In this document: positions 9,564 through 20,760 of the stretch, one piece after another
How the letters are laid out: each line of letters starts with the position of its first letter
How positions within the stretch are numbered: position 1 is the stretch's first letter
NCBI GenBank assembly: GCA_006384855.1
Contig: VCJN01001758.1
Coordinates: 248,001-312,000, forward strand
Reading direction: 5' to 3'
Origin: Tetraselmis striata
Taxonomy: Eukaryota > Chlorophyta > Chlorodendrophyceae > Chlorodendrales > Chlorodendraceae
DNA: 64,000 nucleotides
The notes under the pieces: model-generated
The model's input: the letters and a program-made list of their open reading frames with translations, nothing else
Database searches by the model: none
Told to the model about the DNA's origin: nothing
Program-made: the position numbers and the translations under genes

Positions 9564-12500
9564 ATGGTCTCAAAGCCAGCACGTTCCGGGGCGGACGGCG
9601 GAAGCTCGGGGGACGGTGGCAAGCGTGGGGGGCGAGGAGGTAAAGGCGTAAAGGCTGGAAAGCAGGCGGCGGCGCAGCCCCAGGGGACGCGCCAGCCGAA
9701 GCGGGCGCCTGGCAAGGGGGCAGCGGTCCGCGGTGGGCGCGCGCAAGCGGGCAGGAGCGGGCGGGGCGGCAGGGGCTCCGGGCGGGGGCCCAACGGGGGC
9801 TGGCGGCGGGGGGCGGAGGTGGTGGGGCGGCTGCTGGATGTATACTGGACGTCGAGGAAGCAGTGGCTGGAGGGCAAGGTGGACCAGTACAACAAGCGCT
9901 CCGGGAAGCACCACATCACGTACAAGACGGGCGACGAGCACTGGATCGTGCTGGGGGAGAAGCGGCTGCGGTGGGTGGCGAGGGAGGAGGGGGACTCGTC
10001 AGGGGAGGAGGGGGAGGAGGAGGAAGAGGGGGGCGAGGCCAGCGGCGCGCAGGAGGACGCAGCTGAGCAAGGTGCTGACGCGGAGGAGGGCGGGGACGAG
10101 GGCGCCGGCGACGATGAGGACGGCGGCAGCGACGGAGGCTCGGCGCATGAAACCCCGGTGGGCGAGCGGACCCCGCCTGCCGGCAAGGCCGACAAGCGTG
10201 CCAACGTCGCGGTGGACGGTGGCGCAAAGGAGGCGAGCGCGGCCCCCGAGGCGGACCTGCAAACCTCCACAGGCGGTGCGCAAGCTGCGAAGGACCAGAC
10301 ACAGCCAAAGGATCGGCCCGTGAAACCTGCTGTTACAGCTGCGCCGGTGGTGAGTGCGGGGAAAGCCAGCCCTGCCGGGACCCCCGCCAGGGCGGCCGCC
10401 CCGCAGGGCTTGCCCGCTCCCAAGGGCAAACAGCCCCCAACGCCCAAGCAGCAGGGGGCAGCGAAGCGGGGAGGGGCCGGCACGGGGGAGGGCGCTCAGA
10501 AGGGCGCCGCGCCCAGTCTCGGCAAGGCGGGGCAAGCGCAGCGCGCTTCTGCACCGCCGCCAGCCACAGCAGCAGCAGCGACACCGCCGACGGCCGCACC
10601 GGCAGGCGCAGCAGCGGCGCAAGCAGCCGCGGACGCCACGCCTGCGCCCAAGGAGCAGTCACCCCGGAAGGAGGCAGCCACCCCCGCGGCACCGACCGCG
10701 CAAGCGGCGGCTGCCGCAGCAGGGCCCGCGAGCCCTGCGGGCGGCCGGACTGCGCAGGGCACGGGGCCAGAGCGGGACGGCAGCGGGTCGCACGCCGCGG
10801 CTGTGCTGCCCGCCGGAAGTCAGCCGTGCGCCCCGGCGAGCGAGGACCGGTCTGCGGATGCGCCCAAGGCTGCTGATACCGGTGCGCGGCGCCCCTCTGC
10901 CGTCTGAGTATTATTCGCGCCATAATATGTTTGAACTACTGATAATGGCATCCGCTCTCTTACCACCGCTGTGTGTACTTCTATCTATGCACGAGTGTGT
11001 CCATGCACGCCTGCCCGCATCTGTGCAACCCGCGGACCTGTTGCTGCTCTCATGTAGAATGTTGCTGGTCTTGTCCGCCCTGCCTCTCTTGCACGGATGC
11101 GCGTGTGGAAAGATGCATGTCCGCCTCTGACCCTCTCACGCCCCGCTACGCCACTCGCAGGCACTGCTCCAGCTGCCGAGCCGGACAAGCGCGAGACCGC
11201 CCAGGTGGAGGCGAGCGCCGCGTGGCAACAGGCGCGGGAGATGGCGGACAAGGCTGTCCGGCTCGTCAAGCTGGCCCAGGAGGGCGGCGGCATGGACAGG
11301 GTGAGCCGCCCTCCTCCTCTGGGAGCCAGACTCCTTGTCTCGGTTCAGCCGCTCGTCTGCTGCTTTCGATATCGGGCACTCCTGCATTGTCGGATGCGCC
11401 ATGCCCAATGCTCATGCGAATAGCCCTGGCAGCTGTTTGCTAGTATGTATGTACCACGGGTGCGAAACTCGCAACATGGGCGCTGATGTGAATATACTTT
11501 GTTTCCAATGTTTAGCCTTAACTTTCCCCCCCTCTTGTTACTGTTCATTCTGGCAACTATCCGGCATCGCTTCGTATTCTATTCTAAACGTATTGAGCCC
11601 TGGCGACGGGGGCATGTCCTGTACTGGCGGGTATTGCGCACAGTTGGTCGCCGTCTGCAGTAGGATGCGGGCAATACAATCCGCAATGACATGTGGGGCA
11701 GAGTGGTGGTATGGCATGCCGGGGACCTCACGCCGCAGCGCTGCCTGTACTGACCGCGCTCTCTCCCTCCCTCCCTCTCTCTTCCCGCCAGGCCAATGCT
11801 GGCATGGACACCGCTGAAGACCCGCATGCAGGTGACCCCTCGCGGCATGGTGTGCGTAGGCGACAGCACAGGCTCCCATCCAGCCCGATACGTATCATTT
11901 GTTTCTCATACAACAGCTGCTGTGTGATGTCATCTCGTCAGCACCACCAACGACCCCTCCCCCCCCCCCCCCCCCCCCCCCCTCCCCAATATTTGGGATG
12001 AGATCTTCCTGCGAACGTGTAAATGTGTGTCAGTGTCAGTGTCAGTGTCTGTGTCTGTGTCTGTGTCTGTGGCTCCCTCCCCCGTCCCCTTGTGCGCGTC
12101 TCCCTACACGTTACCTCGCATGGGCAGCGCCGCTGAATTGCCCAACACGGCGCTCTGTCCACAGTTTCAGAGAGAGGGCCGCTCAGCCCCACAGGTCGCA
12201 AGGGGGCAGCGTCCGGCCGGCGCAAGCAGCAAGCCTCCTCCTCGGGCGCCAAGCAGGGCGCCGCCAACGGTCCGGGCGCGGCTGTGCGCGCTCGCGTGTC
12301 CGTGTTCTGGCCCGGCGATCAAGTCTACTACAAGGTGCGCGGCAGGCAGACACGCTCGCAGCCACCCTGGGCCCGTCTTGCTCCGAGCCGTCTGGGTGAC
12401 TTTGCGCGCGTCATTGGCAGGGGCGCATCATCGACTACAACCGGGAGAAGAGCCTCCACTGCATCCGCTACGACGACAACGAGGAGGAGTGGCTCAACCT

Positions 12501-15426
12501 GTCGGAGGAGTATTTCAAGTGAGCGTCCCCTGCGTGCCACGAGTTGCCCAACCACGGTGCTGCCTTGCACGGCGGTGGCGCGCTGACACCGCCTGGGCTC
12601 ACTGCGTGCCCTCCTTCCGACCCGCCGCGCAGATGGCTCGGCCCCAGGGCGCGGTCGGCAGGCTACTCGCCCGCCCTCGCGGCGGCGGTCATGGCGCTCG
12701 GCCCTGACGGCATCACGCCCCCGTCCGTGGCGGCGCTGGCTGAGAAGACGCGGGAGGCGGACACCAGCGGGCCTCGCGTACGGCCCGGGGCGCCTTCCGC
12801 CCGCCCTGCCCTGCGCTGCGCTGCACTCGCTCGGTTGTGCCGTGACTGCGCAAAGTGCCAGCCGCGCACTCGGCTCTGTCGTCCGACTCGCTGGTTGGCC
12901 GTTGTGCGCAGGGACATAACGCCGTGGGGTACCGCATTGGCATCCTCTGGGAGGCGGATGGAGCGTACCACCACGGCGAGGTACATCAACACATGAGCAT
13001 GGATGCTCCCGCATGCGGCACCATCCTACTCTGTCGAGGCTGGGGAAGGGAGAGGGGTGGGGGGTGGGCAAGCTCTGGGTCTCTGAGGTGACATGGCTGC
13101 GGTTGTGGTGGTGGCAGGTGCTGGCCTACATCGACTACAAGCACAAGCACCACATCCTGTACGACGACGGCGAGGACGAGTGGATCCAGCTGACCAAGGA
13201 GGCCAAGGTGTGGCGGCATAAGGGCCGCGGCGCCTCCTTGCCCGCCGGCATCGCCCAAGGTGAGCCCCCTCCGCGCAGCCAACGCCCCCCCCCCTTCCCT
13301 CCCGGCTCCGCCTTGCTGCAGCAACGAGGAGCAGGCAGCGTATGTGCAGCCACCGTGCCGCAATCATAGAGTGCCTCAAGGTTGGTGCTGCGCGCTGGGG
13401 TCACTGCATGACAGCCGTGCCGACTTGCTCGGTGACTGTCGCGCCAATGCTTGCAGGGGACAGTGCGCCGCGTGGCCGGAGCGCAATCGGCTGGCGCATC
13501 GGCGTCTACTGGAAGGTGCGGCCCGTTTGTGGCACTCTGGGAGAGAGCCCATGCTTTGCGGCTCCTTTCACCCACTGGGAACCACGCTCCGTAACCAAGC
13601 CTGGGGTCCGGTGGCATCTTACCGCTTTTGACCGGTTTACCCCCACGCGAAGAGTCAACATACATCATAATACACCATAGGCATATTCCGACTCGTTGCT
13701 GCAATGTAATGTATCATGCTTTGGACCCGTGACCCCAATGAAGCGGTACGGTGTGGCTTCAGTTATGTAGGTTCCGCGTTTTCAAGATTTTGTTTAGGGT
13801 TTAGGCTGTGAACGGGAGCCCTGAAATCGGAGTATTGAGCTGCTTGTAGAGTGAATCATTGGGCCCCCAGAGCGGTGTCGCCTTTCATCATGTTCCCGCC
13901 CTGTCCGGCCCTGCCGTGCCCTCACTGCTGTGCGGGCGGTGCAGGAGGACACCGTGTTTTACGAGGGCGAGATCAAGGGGTACGACAGCGCCACCGGGAA
14001 GCACCACATCCTGTACGACGACTCGGAGGACGAGTACATCAGCCTGTCCACGGAGAAGATCAAGTGGATGGTGCCTCCGGGGCTGGTCACGGAGAAGAAG
14101 GGCCACCGCAGCAACCACCGCGGCTCGTACGGTGCGCGCTCCCTGCCGCGCCCATGACGCGGGATGCTGTCGTCGTACACCCGCCCACAAACAATTGAGC
14201 AGCGGAGCCCCACCAGACGGCCATGCTCACCTGGCTCCATTCCTAAATCAACCAACAAACGAGTCCGTCCAGTATCCCGGTCGGAGTAGTTTTGGGGGCT
14301 ACCTGCAGCGAAACCATGTATGCGCTAGTGCCCATGCGGCCGCATGTATGCGCCCATGTCCAGCATGGAGTTGGGTCTCCAAGTCTAGCTCTGTCCTACC
14401 AGAGTTTGCGTGGTGTGAGGTTGTAAATCAGTGCATTATGTTAGGGTTTCTGGGGTTCAGGTAACCTGTTATTGCTGCAATATACTCCGCCTTGCTGACG
14501 TGCGGTCGGTGGCGCGTCTTGGCCGGCCCTCTAATCGTGCTGATGTGCGTGCAATGGCATGGCCATGTGCAGCCCGGCCCGGGAAGAAGGCGCCGATGAG
14601 CGCGGCGGCTGCAGCCCCCACGGGCCCCCCTACCTCCCCCACGAGCAAGGCCGAGCCCCCGGCGCCGAGCGCCCCCGTCGTCGCGTCGACCAAAGCCGCC
14701 GCCGCGGGACCAGTGCGCCCCGGCGCCGATAAGCCGGCCGCCACCGGCCCGCCTGCCCGGGACGGCGCTGTCATCCGGAAGATCCGGAGGTGCGCCCTGC
14801 AGGACGGCGGCGTGCGGAGCGAGTCGGGCGACGAGTACATGCGCGTCAGCATCACCGGCCCGCTGCGGCGCAAGAGCAGCCTGCGGGCGGCGGCGGCCCT
14901 CTCGGACAGTCAGCCCAGGGGCGCGGAGCACGGCCCGCTCCTGGCGCGCCTGTCGGTGGTGGAGGCGATGCTGGCGCGCGTCGTCGTGGCGCAGGAGGCC
15001 CTGAAGCTGGGCTGCCCGGCCGGCGCGCAGGCGTGCCGAGCCGCGGCGGCGCAGGTGGCTCGCGGCTCCATGCCGCCACCGCCCGCCGGCCTCCGGAGGA
15101 TCCGAACCAAGGCCGCTGCGGCGGGCCGCAGCGCGCCGCCTCCCGCGCCCCCCGGCGCTGCCATGGAGGCATCGCCCAAGTGCGCCACCCCGACGGCGTT
15201 CCAGCTGGAGATGCCCACCTCGCCGATTGAGGACATGTCGCCCGCCACCGGTGGCGGGTCTGCCAAGGGCGCCAGCCAGCATGTAGCCGGCCAGCCAGCG
15301 GCCGTCTCCAACATGGCCCCGTCGCTGCCCGGTGCGGCAGAGCCGTACGGAGGCGCCGCCCGGGGCGCGAAAGTGAGGCCCGCATCCATCTTGTCAGATG
15401 GCCAGGGCGGCCCGGAGGGCGCGTAG
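9564..15426 (+). CDS. Protein with four Tudor-like domains, 11 exons
   Basis: Exons: 9564-10881, 11161-11300, 11792-11831, 12195-12334, 12421-12518, 12633-12777, 12912-12980, 13118-13259, 13457-13515, 13945-14131, 14573-15426. All introns are GT-AG and phases match throughout, giving 3192 nt and 1063 aa. Four homologous ~50-residue domains are visible at about residues 86-140, 529-580, 628-685 and 702-765. Each has the pattern V-x-(V/I)-x-W, then Y-x-G-x-(I/V), K-H-H-I-x-Y, DDxE(D/E)E and W-L-x-L. This is the Tudor-like fold seen in plant PDS5 C-termini and related chromatin readers, which bind methylated histone tails. Domain 1 is followed by a long acidic and then Ala/Pro/Lys-rich low-complexity region. 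The C-terminal exon is Ala/Pro-rich and unassigned. A nuclear chromatin role is inferred. The start is the first ATG of the frame, but an acceptor at about 9546 leaves room for an earlier exon. Confidence 0.85.
12015..12072 (+). repeat. Short GTGTCA/GTGTCT tandem tract in intron 3
   Basis: A run of six-base units (GTGTCA shifting to GTGTCT) in intron 3 of the Tudor-repeat gene, about 35 bp after a long C-run (roughly 11949-11982). Confidence 0.7.
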
Positions 15427-15694
15427 ATAGTCGACTTGACAAGTCCTTGACAGGGAGCGAGGCTCTGCCTGCCAATTGCTACACCACGTTTCATCATTCG
15501 TAATGCTGTATGCGGGATCGAGGCTTTCCAACAGCAGCTGCATTGTTCACCTGCACAGAGTGGGCTGAATACACCCCCAGGCGCTGCTGCCTATTCCGAG
15601 CGTCATTCAGTTGGTTGCCGCAGCTTCACAGTGAGTAGGATTGTGTCAGGCCACCCGATGCTGCTCCTGTGGCGGTCGTCCATCCAGCACCAAT
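15427..15694. other. 3' flank of the Tudor-repeat gene
   Basis: Presumed 3' UTR and spacer up to the target-site duplication of the hAT-type element. No coding signal seen. Confidence 0.4.
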
Positions 15695-15702
15695 GTGTGT
15701 AC

Positions 15703-16691
15703 CAGGGTTGTGCCGAACTCACATCGGCCGAGTTCGGTTCGGACAGAACTGAATTCAGGGAGTTCGGCCTAAGACAGTTCGGAGCAAACTCAACCGCAGT
15801 TCGGACTGAATCGAACAACTGAACTGTCCAAACTGCCCGAACCGAATTGAGTTCGGTCCGAACTGCCACCGAACTACCACCGAACCGCGGTCTGAATATG
15901 CCCTAGAACTGGCGGATGCAATGGGTAACATGAAGTGGCAACATGTTGCAAGAAACAGTTCTGGTGTCGTTAGATGTCTCCATGACCTTGTTGCCGCGTT
16001 GATGAGACGTGATGGGCGGCGCCTCCATATCAGGTTGACAGTGGGCAGGGTTTAGGTGTAATTGGGTGTTGGAGTGTGGAAGTGCTGTCTGCTGGACAGC
16101 TGATGGCGGCCCGTGCACCAATTGGTGCACCTTATCTGGAGGGGTTACGGGGCGTGCGCGGCAAGTTTCTCACCGCCATAGAACACCTAAACTCCATGTA
16201 CGGACGCTGCGGTAACTGGCTGGGTTCATATCTGCTGAGTTACGGAGTAGTTCGGAGACCCCCAGTTCGTCCTCACAATTAGGACAATCCTGGAAACCGC
16301 TGCTTTCAAAATATCAGAAAATTCATAGCTACCCGCGTGGAACATATCTGTTTCACACACCCAGTTCAGCGACTGATACTGAACCTATAGAACCCACTGA
16401 GTTGTATGTTGATGTCTACCTGGCTGACTATATTGTTGAGGAACGTTCAACCCCGGCAATTAATGACATCGCTACCACTCAAGAACTCAAAACCATGCTG
16501 GCTGAACAGCAAGGTAAGGAATATAAACCAAAAGCCACAAAGTCCCATCACTCACGTATGATGACAGAAAAATGTTATGTTACCGGGCGATTTTCGAGGC
16601 AGTTCAGTCCGAATCTCATTCAGGGGATCCATTTCGGTTTCGGCCCGAACCCCTGAACCACCCGAACTGAACTGAGTTTGGCACAACCCTG
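15703..16691. mobile_element. hAT-type non-autonomous DNA transposon, 989 bp
   Basis: The left terminus starts CAGGGTTGTGCCGAACTC and the right terminus ends GAGTTTGGCACAACCCTG, an imperfect 18-bp inverted repeat. The 8-bp word GTGTGTAC flanks the element exactly on both sides (15695-15702 and 16692-16699), the target duplication expected of the hAT superfamily, whose ends commonly start CAG. Both subterminal regions carry many copies of AGTTCGG or its complement. No transposase is recognisable. The interior contains a lower-GC open stretch (16216-16656) described separately. It is in the spacer downstream of the Tudor-repeat gene. Confidence 0.9.
16216..16656 (+). other. Unassigned ~146-codon open frame inside the hAT-type element
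   Basis: An uninterrupted plus-strand frame, in sequence clearly lower in GC than the surroundings, reading ...LLSKYQKIHSYPRGTYLF... and ...TELYVDVYLADYIVEERST.... No ATG-led start is obvious and the last part overlaps the subterminal repeat. I do not recognise the family. It could be a captured host or foreign exon or a transposase remnant. Confidence 0.3.
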
Positions 16692-17040
16692 GTGTGTACC
16701 AGTGCGGTGCGCGCGCTACAGCAACATTTCTACCTATGCCGTATTGGATAAAGCCTATAAAGCTCAGTGACACGAGCAAGATGTATCTTCCTGGCGGTGG
16801 CATATTCCTTTCCTACTCGCCTATTACAATAATTGACAAGTGCCATGAGCGCGGCGGCGATTATATCGCGATTATATCGCGATTGTTTGATGACGAAAAT
16901 CAGGAAGAATCAATGATCTAGTTATACATACAGTAAATGTGGTTCATTTTTCTCCCTGCACTATAAGAAGCGCGCAAAATATCCACGACCCCCTACTGGT
17001 CCCGATAGCGACTACATCCCGTGTCCAGCACACAAGGTGC

Positions 17041-17290
17041 AATCCTTGTCCGCTCGGTTGAGCGGTCGTCTCGTAAGCCGGGGATTCCGGGTTCGACTCC
17101 TGGTCGTTGTATTTTCGGCAATATCGTCCCAGCGTGTCCTGCCTGGGTTTACCCGATTGATGCATTAGCCCTTCGGGGTTCGAATGAGGGAATGGTCTAT
17201 GGGCTATGCCAGACCTACGACTGCAGTTGGCGCAAGAGGTCAAGTCCTGGGGTGGCTTCGGCCGATGTCCCGGGGCGAAGTTTGCTTTTA
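17041..17290 (+). mobile_element. tRNA-derived SINE, copy 2
   Basis: Plus-strand copy of the family at 5036-5277. The head has GCTCGGTTGAGCGG, the anticodon-loop word CTCGTAA (CGT, Thr-like) and box B GGGTTCGACTCC, followed by the shared body up to GGCTTCGGCCGATGTCCCGG. The tail is pyrimidine-rich. It sits 50 bp outside the left terminal repeat of the 8-kb element. Confidence 0.88.
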
Positions 17291-17339
17291 CCTTCCCCCC
17301 TAGTGCGCTTGATCGTTATAAATCCGCCGACCCCCACAC

Positions 17340-17424
17340 GAGAAAAGCGCAATATACTAGCGTAAACGGTAGAGGCCACTATACTTCACTTTTGACTCAC
17401 TGAAAATGGGACAATTTACTAGCT
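17340..17424 (+). repeat. Left terminal inverted repeat of the 8-kb element
   Basis: About 85 bp. The word TACTAGC occurs near its outer end and again near its inner end (GGGACAATTTACTAGCT), so the repeat itself has an internal repeat. Its partner is 25280-25363. Confidence 0.8.
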
Positions 17425-17939
17425 CACCCGCCAAACAATGTACTACAGACATACATATACAGCGCAAAGTACTGTACTCGCCGTCGCCGCCGCCATCCCT
17501 TATCCCGCCCACTCGAGTGGAGGGGGGGCTGCGCAGTACTACTAGTCGCTACTAGTGTACCTTTCCACCACCGCCAAGGCTGCCCAGAACCCAAACCGGG
17601 CCGTGGCAGACAGTTAGCGACAATTCATAGGTAAGGATCCCACGCGACACATGCATGCAGGGTCTTAACTTACACAAAAAGGCGCGAACGCCCGGATCCG
17701 TGACATGAACGGACTCCGCCTACCTTCGGCGTAGGTCTGCACGGCTGGTGAGTAGGCACCTATAGAGACTTGCAGCTCGCGCTATCGGTTACTGCCATGC
17801 AGGCTGGGGTAGGTCCCATCGCGATGGAGGTGCCTAGCAACCCCCCCCCCCCCCCCCCCCGCTTCCCCCCCGCACGCGGCCACCCTCTCGAGAGTCTGCC
17901 AGCCGGTCCGCCCGACCCGCTCGACCGAGGGCTTCGTCT

Positions 17940-18280
17940 GCTCGACGTGCCCCCACCCAACGCTCTCGTCGCGTGGCGGCCCTTGCCGTTGGACCTAGCC
18001 GGGCCGATACGCAGTCAGTGGCGGGTCAGGGGCAAGGCCCGCCAGCGGCAGACATGTCGCCGAGCTTGGCTGTCGCTGGCGATGCGGGCGAGGGCTGGCC
18101 TACGCATAGCGATAGCCAGGCTGGGGAGAGCGGCGGGCAGGGAGCCGGCGCGTCGGCAGCCACACCCTGTGGACTTGCGCTCGCATTAGGCGGGGGTGGG
18201 GGCGTGCCGGATGCCAGCGGCTCGGAGGCTGGTAAAGGCGCGACAACCACCATGCTCACGGTAAGAGCTGTGGAATAGGC
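17940..18280 (+). other. Head unit of the array, copy 1 (exon-like)
   Basis: After an acceptor-like ACGCAG (near 18013) a frame reads SVAGQGQGPPAADMSPSL, continues Gly/Ala/Ser-rich and ends GATTTM-LT at a GTAAGA donor-like site (18261). A second copy lies at 20430-20760 with only a few differences, and each is followed by a long G-run and then by exon-like repeats. The protein would be low-complexity. No domain is recognised. Confidence 0.45.
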
Positions 18281-18299
18281 GGGATGGAGGGCGGGGGGC

Positions 18300-18330
<31 letters not shown>

Positions 18331-19414
18331 GTGGCCGTGCTGTGATGTAATGCTGTGGTAGTGTGGTGCACCTTTGCATTTTTATACGGCTTGCTAATTA
18401 TGTCGCCATTACACGTTCGACTGACAGCCCCCGACTCCAAAAACTAGCACGAGCAACGCACTCCCTGACCCCGCTGCCGACGAGTTGCAGCCGGCCTCAA
18501 AAGAAGCAACGCCAGTCGCCAAGGTGGGCGGCCTTGCTGCGATGTAAGGTTGCTGTCCTGGGCTTCTGTTGTTTCCGGCTTGCTAGTTATGTCGCCATCG
18601 CGCGTTCGACCCACAGCCCCCGATTGCAAAGCACGAGCGACGCACCCCCTTGCCTTGCTGCCGACGAGTCGCAGCCGGCCTCAAATGAAGCGACGCCAGT
18701 CGCCACGGTGGGCGGCCTTGCTTCGATGTAAGGCTATGCTAGGCTGTTTTAGTTTTCGACTGTCTAATTATGTCGCCATCGCACGTTCCACCCACAGCCC
18801 CCGAGTGCAAAACGTGGCACAAGCGACGCACCCCCTTCGCCTTGCTGCCGACGAGTCGCCGCCGGCTCGCATGCGCCACCAGTCGCAAGGGTGGGCGGCT
18901 TTGCTGCGATATAAGGTTAAGCTAGGCTTTTGCAGTTTCCGGCTTGCTAATTATTATGCCGCCATCGCACGTTCCACCGATAGCCCCCGAGTCCCAAACC
19001 TTGCACGAGCGACGCATCCCCTCGCCCGATGCTGACGAGTCGCAGCCGGCTTCAACCGAGGCGACGCACGTCGCCAAGGCGGGCGGCCTTGCTGCGACAT
19101 AATGATGTTATCCACCTTTGCATTTTTATGGCTTGCTAAATATGTCGCCATCGCGCGTTCGACCCCCCCCCCCCCCCCCGACTGCTAGCTGCACGAGCGA
19201 CGCACCCCCTCGCCTTGCTGTCGGCGAGTCGCAACCGGCCTCAAAAGAAGCGACGCCAGTCGCAAGGTGGGCGGCCTTGCTGCGATGTAAGGCTATGTTG
19301 AATTTTTTTAGTTTCCGACTTGCTGATTATGTAGACGCCATCGCACATTCGACCCATACCTCCCGACTGCAAAATCTGGCACCAGCGACGCACCCGCTGC
19401 CCCCGCTGCAAAAG

Positions 19415-20030
19415 GCCTGAACGACCCTCACAGTTTGCTCACAGTTGCGGCAATCCTTTGGTGACGCCTGTGCAGGCCGGGAGAAGCAAAAAGGGGGAAA
19501 AGGCAAGGGCAAACGCGGGCAGGGTGGTGCTGGCTCCAAGCGCGGCCGTGAGGAGCGATCCCGCCGCCGATTATTGCCACTCCCGTCACTTCCTCTTCAC
19601 CCACCTCCCCCGGAGCACCGCACAAGTCCGTCCCATCCGCTGCAGTCAAGCCGCCGCGGTCCTGGTCCATCGTTCCCCAGGACGTGAGGAAGAGGGCGGA
19701 GCGCAGGATCGCCAGCTCTACTATGGGGTGGGCACCGCTGAAGTGGTGCCGGGCGCAGCGGAGCCTGAGACCCTGGTGATGTATGCAAAAGTGCCCGCCA
19801 TAGATAAAGGTGGCTGCACTGCCGGCACCTTCTGGACTCGTCGCAGTCGCAGGAAACGTTGTCGCCCGCAGAAACGCACTTCAGTCGACACCAAACTCTG
19901 TGGACGGCTTGCAAGAAGCGACAAGGTTGGGGCAGCAATCCTCGCCTGCTGTTGGTATACGCGACAATGCGCGCGTGGGTGACCTGGTACTCGGAGTGGC
20001 AGTCGTGTTGTATGGTAGTCGTGTTGACGC
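19415..20030 (+). other. Unassigned segment interrupting the array
   Basis: Non-repetitive sequence with a 174-codon open frame (19458-19982), basic near one end (TRRSRRKRCRPQKRTSVDTK). An acceptor-like TGTGCAG precedes it at 19466-19472. It may be an exon of an element-encoded protein. No family is recognised. Confidence 0.3.
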
Positions 20031-20429
20031 ACCCCCTCGCGTGCCTGCTGCCGAGCCGCAGCCAGCCTCGACAAGGGCGACGCGAGTCGTCAAGGTGGGT
20101 TGGCCCCGTTGCACGTGTTGCCATTGCGCACCTATTACTTTTACGGCTCGCTAATAGAGTCGAAATCGCACGTTGGCCCCGCATACCCCGAGCGCAGAGG
20201 CTTGCCCGAGCGACGCACCCCCTCGAAGCGCTGCTCCCGAGTCGCAGCCGGCCTCGACAGGGGCGCCTCATGTCGCCAAGGTGGGTTGGACCCGCTGCAC
20301 CTTTGTTGCCGTTGCGCACTTGTTACTTTTACGGCATGCTAATTGAGTCGCCATAGCACGTTGGCCCCCGCAGACTCCAAGCGCAAAAGCTGGCCCGAGC
20401 GACGAACCCCCTCGCGGCGCTGCTCCTAA

Positions 20430-20760
20430 CCCGCATGCCAAACGCTCTCGTCGCGTGGCGGCCCTGGCCATTGGACCTCGCTGGGCCGATACGCAGTCAG
20501 TGGCGGGTCAGGGGCAGGGCCCGCCCGCGGCAGACATGTCGCCGAGTTTGGCGGCTGCCGCTGGCGATGCGGCCGAGGGCTTGCCTACGCCTAGCGATAG
20601 CCACGCGGGGGAGAGCGGCGGGCAGGGAGCCGGCGCGTCGGCAGCCACACTCTCTGGACTGGCGCTAGCATTAGGCGGTGGTGAGGGCGTGCCGGATGCC
20701 AGCGGCTCGGAGGCTAAAGGCGCGACAACCACCATGCCCATTGTAAGAGATGCGGAAAAG
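20430..20760 (+). other. Head unit of the array, copy 2
   Basis: Near-duplicate of 17940-18280, again ending at a GTAAGA donor-like site and followed by a G-run (about 20787-20802) and a first exon-like unit at 20893. Duplication of head plus downstream units shows that the array grew by block duplication. Confidence 0.55.

Noticed and set aside
9380-10483. 367-codon minus-strand open frame opposite Tudor exon 1
   Set aside because: Low-complexity Ala/Pro/Ser shadow of a GC-rich coding exon; no domain and no splice partners.
16216-16656. Bacterial or phage contamination in the assembly
   Set aside because: The lower-GC stretch lies wholly between hAT ends that are flanked by an exact target duplication, so it entered with the element; its deeper origin stays open.
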